Program-made: the position numbers and the translations under genes
Part shown: positions 63,640-64,000 of the stretch, one piece after another
Layout: each line of letters starts with the position of its first letter
Numbering within the stretch: the first letter of the stretch is position 1
Assembly (NCBI RefSeq): GCF_016093295.1
Contig: NZ_JAEDAL010000001.1
Span: 310,001-374,000, forward strand
DNA length: 64,000 nt
From: Inhella gelatinilytica
GTDB taxonomy: Bacteria > Pseudomonadota > Gammaproteobacteria > Burkholderiales > Burkholderiaceae_C
Reading direction: 5' to 3'
The notes under the pieces: generated by a model
What the model was told of the DNA's origin: nothing
Seen by the model: only the letters and a program-made list of their open reading frames with translations
Databases searched by the model: none

Positions 63640-64000
63640 ATGATTGGCTACACCACGCTCGGAACCAACGACCTGCCCCGCGCCACCGCCTTCTACGACG
63701 CCCTCTTTGAGGTGATCGGCATTCGGCGCATCATGGACTTTGGGCGTGGCTATGCCTGGGGAACCGGCATGGACAAACCCGGCTTTGGGGTCATGCTGCC
63801 CTTTGATGGTCAGCCGGCCACCGCGGGCAATGGCACCATGATTGCTCTGGTCGTCGACAGCCCGGCCAAGGTGGACGCGCTGCACGCCAAAGCCTTGACG
63901 CTGGGGGGCCAAGACGAAGGAGCGCCCGGACTGCGCGGCGAAGGCTTTTACGCGGGCTATTTCCGCGATCTGGACGGCAACAAGCTCAACGCCTTTTGCA
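63640..64000 (+). CDS. VOC/glyoxalase-like protein, 3' end outside window
   Basis: At least 120 residues from ATG 63640 (GGAG 6 nt upstream); the frame is still open at the window end. It has one betaalphabetabetabeta VOC module: IGYTTLGTNDLPRATAFYDALFEVIGIRR, then GTMIALVVDSPAKVDALHAKAL and GFYAGYFRDLDGNKLNAFC. This subgroup is annotated as glyoxalase/bleomycin-resistance-like with no fixed substrate. Separate from metXW by about 70 bp. Confidence 0.88.
   Translation, partial: MIGYTTLGTNDLPRATAFYDALFEVIGIRRIMDFGRGYAWGTGMDKPGFGVMLPFDGQPATAGNGTMIALVVDSPAKVDALHAKALTLGGQDEGAPGLRGEGFYAGYFRDLDGNKLNAFC

Overview
The window is 64 kb of GC-rich chromosomal DNA. Gene content and protein style point to a betaproteobacterium of the order Burkholderiales, in the Rubrivivax/Roseateles/Inhella-like group; the genus cannot be fixed from the sequence. 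Supporting signs are a GDH-180 type NAD-glutamate dehydrogenase, adjacent metX-metW, an OlsB-type acyltransferase, short REP-like hairpin clusters and 7-1-7 Fur boxes. Coding density is very high, many neighbours overlap by ATGA or similar, and I see no rRNA, tRNA, IS element, prophage or CRISPR array.

Layout. 0-3.6 kb: a truncated ClpP-fold protein, a solute-binding protein, and a NhaR-type LysR regulator divergent from a TerC/Alx membrane protein. 3.7-8.5 kb (minus strand): a TRAP transporter with a fused DctQM permease, DctP binding protein and a TatT lipoprotein, behind a diguanylate cyclase. 8.7-14.2 kb: a second GGDEF protein, guanine deaminase, an OlsB-like acyltransferase and an EF-G paralogue. 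14.2-21.8 kb: an unknown gene with an in-frame amber codon upstream, an outer-membrane barrel protein, thymidine kinase, then a Fur-box-led iron cluster (TonB, siderophore receptor, PiuC, alpha-hydroxy-acid oxidase). 21.8-27.9 kb: a lysine-catabolism cluster running from lysine 6-dehydrogenase-like through ALDH7 and HglS to a 2-hydroxyglutarate dehydrogenase, controlled by a divergent Lrp/AsnC regulator. 28-32.7 kb: NnrU, a PAS-PAS-GGDEF protein, glyoxalase I, an esterase, PyrF and a GNAT.

32.7-49.6 kb is an accessory region unusually rich in secreted or membrane hydrolases: four S41-family peptidases, a CPBP membrane protease, an amidohydrolase, an alpha/beta hydrolase and a PDZ protein. They are interleaved with a LytS/LytR-type two-component pair and three AraC-type regulators whose N-terminal halves are membrane-embedded. 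I read it as an envelope peptide-sensing and peptide-processing region; this is inference.

49.9-64 kb returns to core genes: NAD-glutamate dehydrogenase, VapBC, a YciH/SUI1 factor that probably starts at CTG, PurB, a GST, a glutamate-synthase-domain protein, SppA, and metX-metW. The metX leader carries a convincing SAM-II riboswitch aptamer followed by mutually exclusive antiterminator and intrinsic terminator hairpins, so the whole attenuation mechanism can be read from the DNA.
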